This document shows positions 62,739 through 64,000 of a stretch of DNA of 64,000 nt, piece by piece. Position 1 is the first letter of the stretch. Each line of letters opens with the position of its first letter. The DNA lies in assembly GCA_014706295.1 (NCBI GenBank), contig JACSVZ010000002.1, positions 16,228,494 through 16,292,493 on the forward strand, given 5' to 3'. The notes under the pieces are model-generated. The model was not told where the DNA came from. It was given only the letters and a program-made list of their open reading frames with translations, and did not search any database. The stretch is from Lycocorax pyrrhopterus obiensis. Taxonomy: Eukaryota > Chordata > Aves > Passeriformes > Paradisaeidae. The position numbers and the translations under genes were made by a program.

Positions 62739-64000
62739 GTAAGGAAGGGAACCCCTTACCTGCACCTCCAAACGCCGCTCTGAGGCGTTTCATGGACGGG
62801 AGGGATGGGGACAACATCCGCCAATGCTCCTCTGTGAGCTGAGCAAGGGACAGTGCTGGGTATTGGGGAGCATCAGTGCAGCCAGCCAGACGAAGGGTCC
62901 TGTGCACATCCTTCTTCCACTCTCCCCTGGGCTCCCCCACCCCAGCAGGACTGTCTCCCTCGAACAAGAATTACTGCATCTGAGCTATTGTGGCTGGAGA
63001 AGTGCTAAAGACAATCAGCAAAAAGTGTGTGCTTGCCCTGTTAGGAAGAGATGCCCTCATCCTTTCATCTCATTCATAAATACAATAAAAATATTTTTGC
63101 TTAGTCTTTAGAAATTCTCAAGTTAAAAAAATCAGTCATAGGAGATTTCAGCACAGAGTAGGAATTGTTGAGGAAATTGCAGGGAGCTACTCTTTCCTTT
63201 TGAAAAGGCGCTAGGATGGAAACTGTTCTGTTGTTCTGATAATAATTGTCATCACCTGTTGCACAGACATTCAGCGTTTCCATACACACTGTGCAGTGGC
63301 TCAGCACACGGTGGATGCACTTCACAGTCTTGCAGGAATTATTGTAATGTAATTAGACATGGGGAGTAATTGTTTTGCTCTCAGGTAATACTCTCCTGAA
63401 GTGACTGGCAATTGTCTTGCCGTAAGAGGCATAAAGTTTGCTCCAAATGTTTATAAATCTCACTTCTTTGTTCTCTTTGCCATCTGGCACTCTACTGAAA
63501 TATGTGGTTAAATGCTATCAGTTGCCGAGTGATGCTATCTCAAGTCTGGATGCTGCAAAGATTTATGCATTGTGAATAATCTAATTTCCTTACTGCAAGC
63601 TACTGGTAGGTGTGTAAAATGAAACCCATGTGTTTGCAGGTTGGGTCCTCATCACTCTGCCTAACACATTATGTGTCGTTTTGCAAAGGGCACAAAGAGA
63701 TCAAAGTAACCTAAAGTATTAGAAAAAAGCAGGTGGTAATTCAACTTTATTATTTTGAGTGCTCCTTCAAAAAAACCTGTGCTATGAACTTCAATTCTAG
63801 TAATGGCAAAATGGGAAATTTTTACACTTCTGTACCTCACTATGAAACTATTGCACTAGGAAAAACACTATAGCTTTGACAAAAATAATATTAATGTCTC
63901 AGAAAATGCCAGTTATAACTGGAAGATATGGTTAAAAAAACTTCTCTTGCTTTTAAAAAATATACATGAAAGGTTTAAACTATGATTAGATAAACACTGT
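62739..64000 (+). other. MKX: MKX intron after homeodomain exon, partial
   Basis: Starts at a strong donor and runs off the window. GC content drops quickly after about 62950. The part from about 63320 to 63720 is AT-rich with homeodomain and octamer-like sites and may be regulatory. The exon for homeodomain helix 3 is not present before 64000. Confidence 0.85.

Larger units (their letters stand above)
60349..64000 (+). other. MKX: MKX (Mohawk homeobox) gene, 5' portion
   Basis: MKX is a TALE-class homeodomain transcription factor of the Iroquois-like branch that controls tendon and other mesenchymal differentiation and usually acts as a repressor. The first 114 residues are present in two coding exons. 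The homeodomain is cut after the residues LVQ, so the exon for recognition helix 3 (human continues VSNWFANARRR) and the C-terminal repressor region lie outside the window. Gene order ODAD2-MKX in the same direction matches human. Confidence 0.95.

Noticed and set aside
62163..62842. 206- and 177-codon + strand frames around MKX exon 2
   Set aside because: The first includes the real exon but reads through the acceptor and donor. The second is in a different frame and is a low-stop GC artefact.

Overview
This is a vertebrate nuclear genome window, almost certainly from a bird. Four lines of evidence support this: typical GT-AG introns, CR1 LINE fragments (the dominant avian retroposon), a short piece with the opening motif of an avian endogenous-retrovirus LTR, and the neighbouring gene pair ODAD2 (ARMC4) then MKX. 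The two genes sit next to each other in the same orientation on human 10p12, and the same order is seen here. The species cannot be fixed from the sequence. The LTR motif is, from memory, more typical of neoavian birds than of chicken.

Positions 1-39804 hold the 3' part of ODAD2 on the + strand. Four coding exons are recognised (4516-4630, 16032-16220, 16806-17027 and 39691-39804). Together they give the last 212 complete codons of the protein, all of it C-terminal armadillo-repeat sequence, ending at the TGA at 39802-39804. The introns are 11.4 kb, 0.58 kb and 22.7 kb, all with GT-AG ends. They are AT-rich and hold a 3'-end CR1 copy (35455-36143), decayed CR1 pieces, an LTR scrap and small simple repeats.

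Positions 39805-58600 are intergenic. They hold candidate poly(A) signals for ODAD2, short tandem duplications (24 bp x2 and 77 bp x2) and single-copy DNA with no recognisable gene. Several AT-rich, homeodomain-site-bearing stretches, here and in the long last ODAD2 intron, look like possible distal regulatory elements. That is inference only.

Positions 58600-64000 hold a large CpG-rich island and the 5' end of MKX (Mohawk TALE homeobox) on the + strand. The start codon at 60349 has a strong Kozak context. The first coding exon ends at 60530. The second (62579-62738) encodes most of the homeodomain, including the Pro-Tyr-Pro TALE loop, and ends just before recognition helix 3. The remaining exons lie beyond the window. 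A short spliced leader exon is likely. ODAD2 (ciliary outer dynein arm docking) and MKX (tendon and mesenchymal transcription factor) have unrelated jobs, so their linkage may reflect MKX regulatory DNA lying within or beyond ODAD2.

No prokaryotic features, CRISPR arrays, tRNAs or rRNAs were found, and I saw no convincing novel protein system. Most long open frames in the 42-63 kb part are chance frames in GC-richer DNA.
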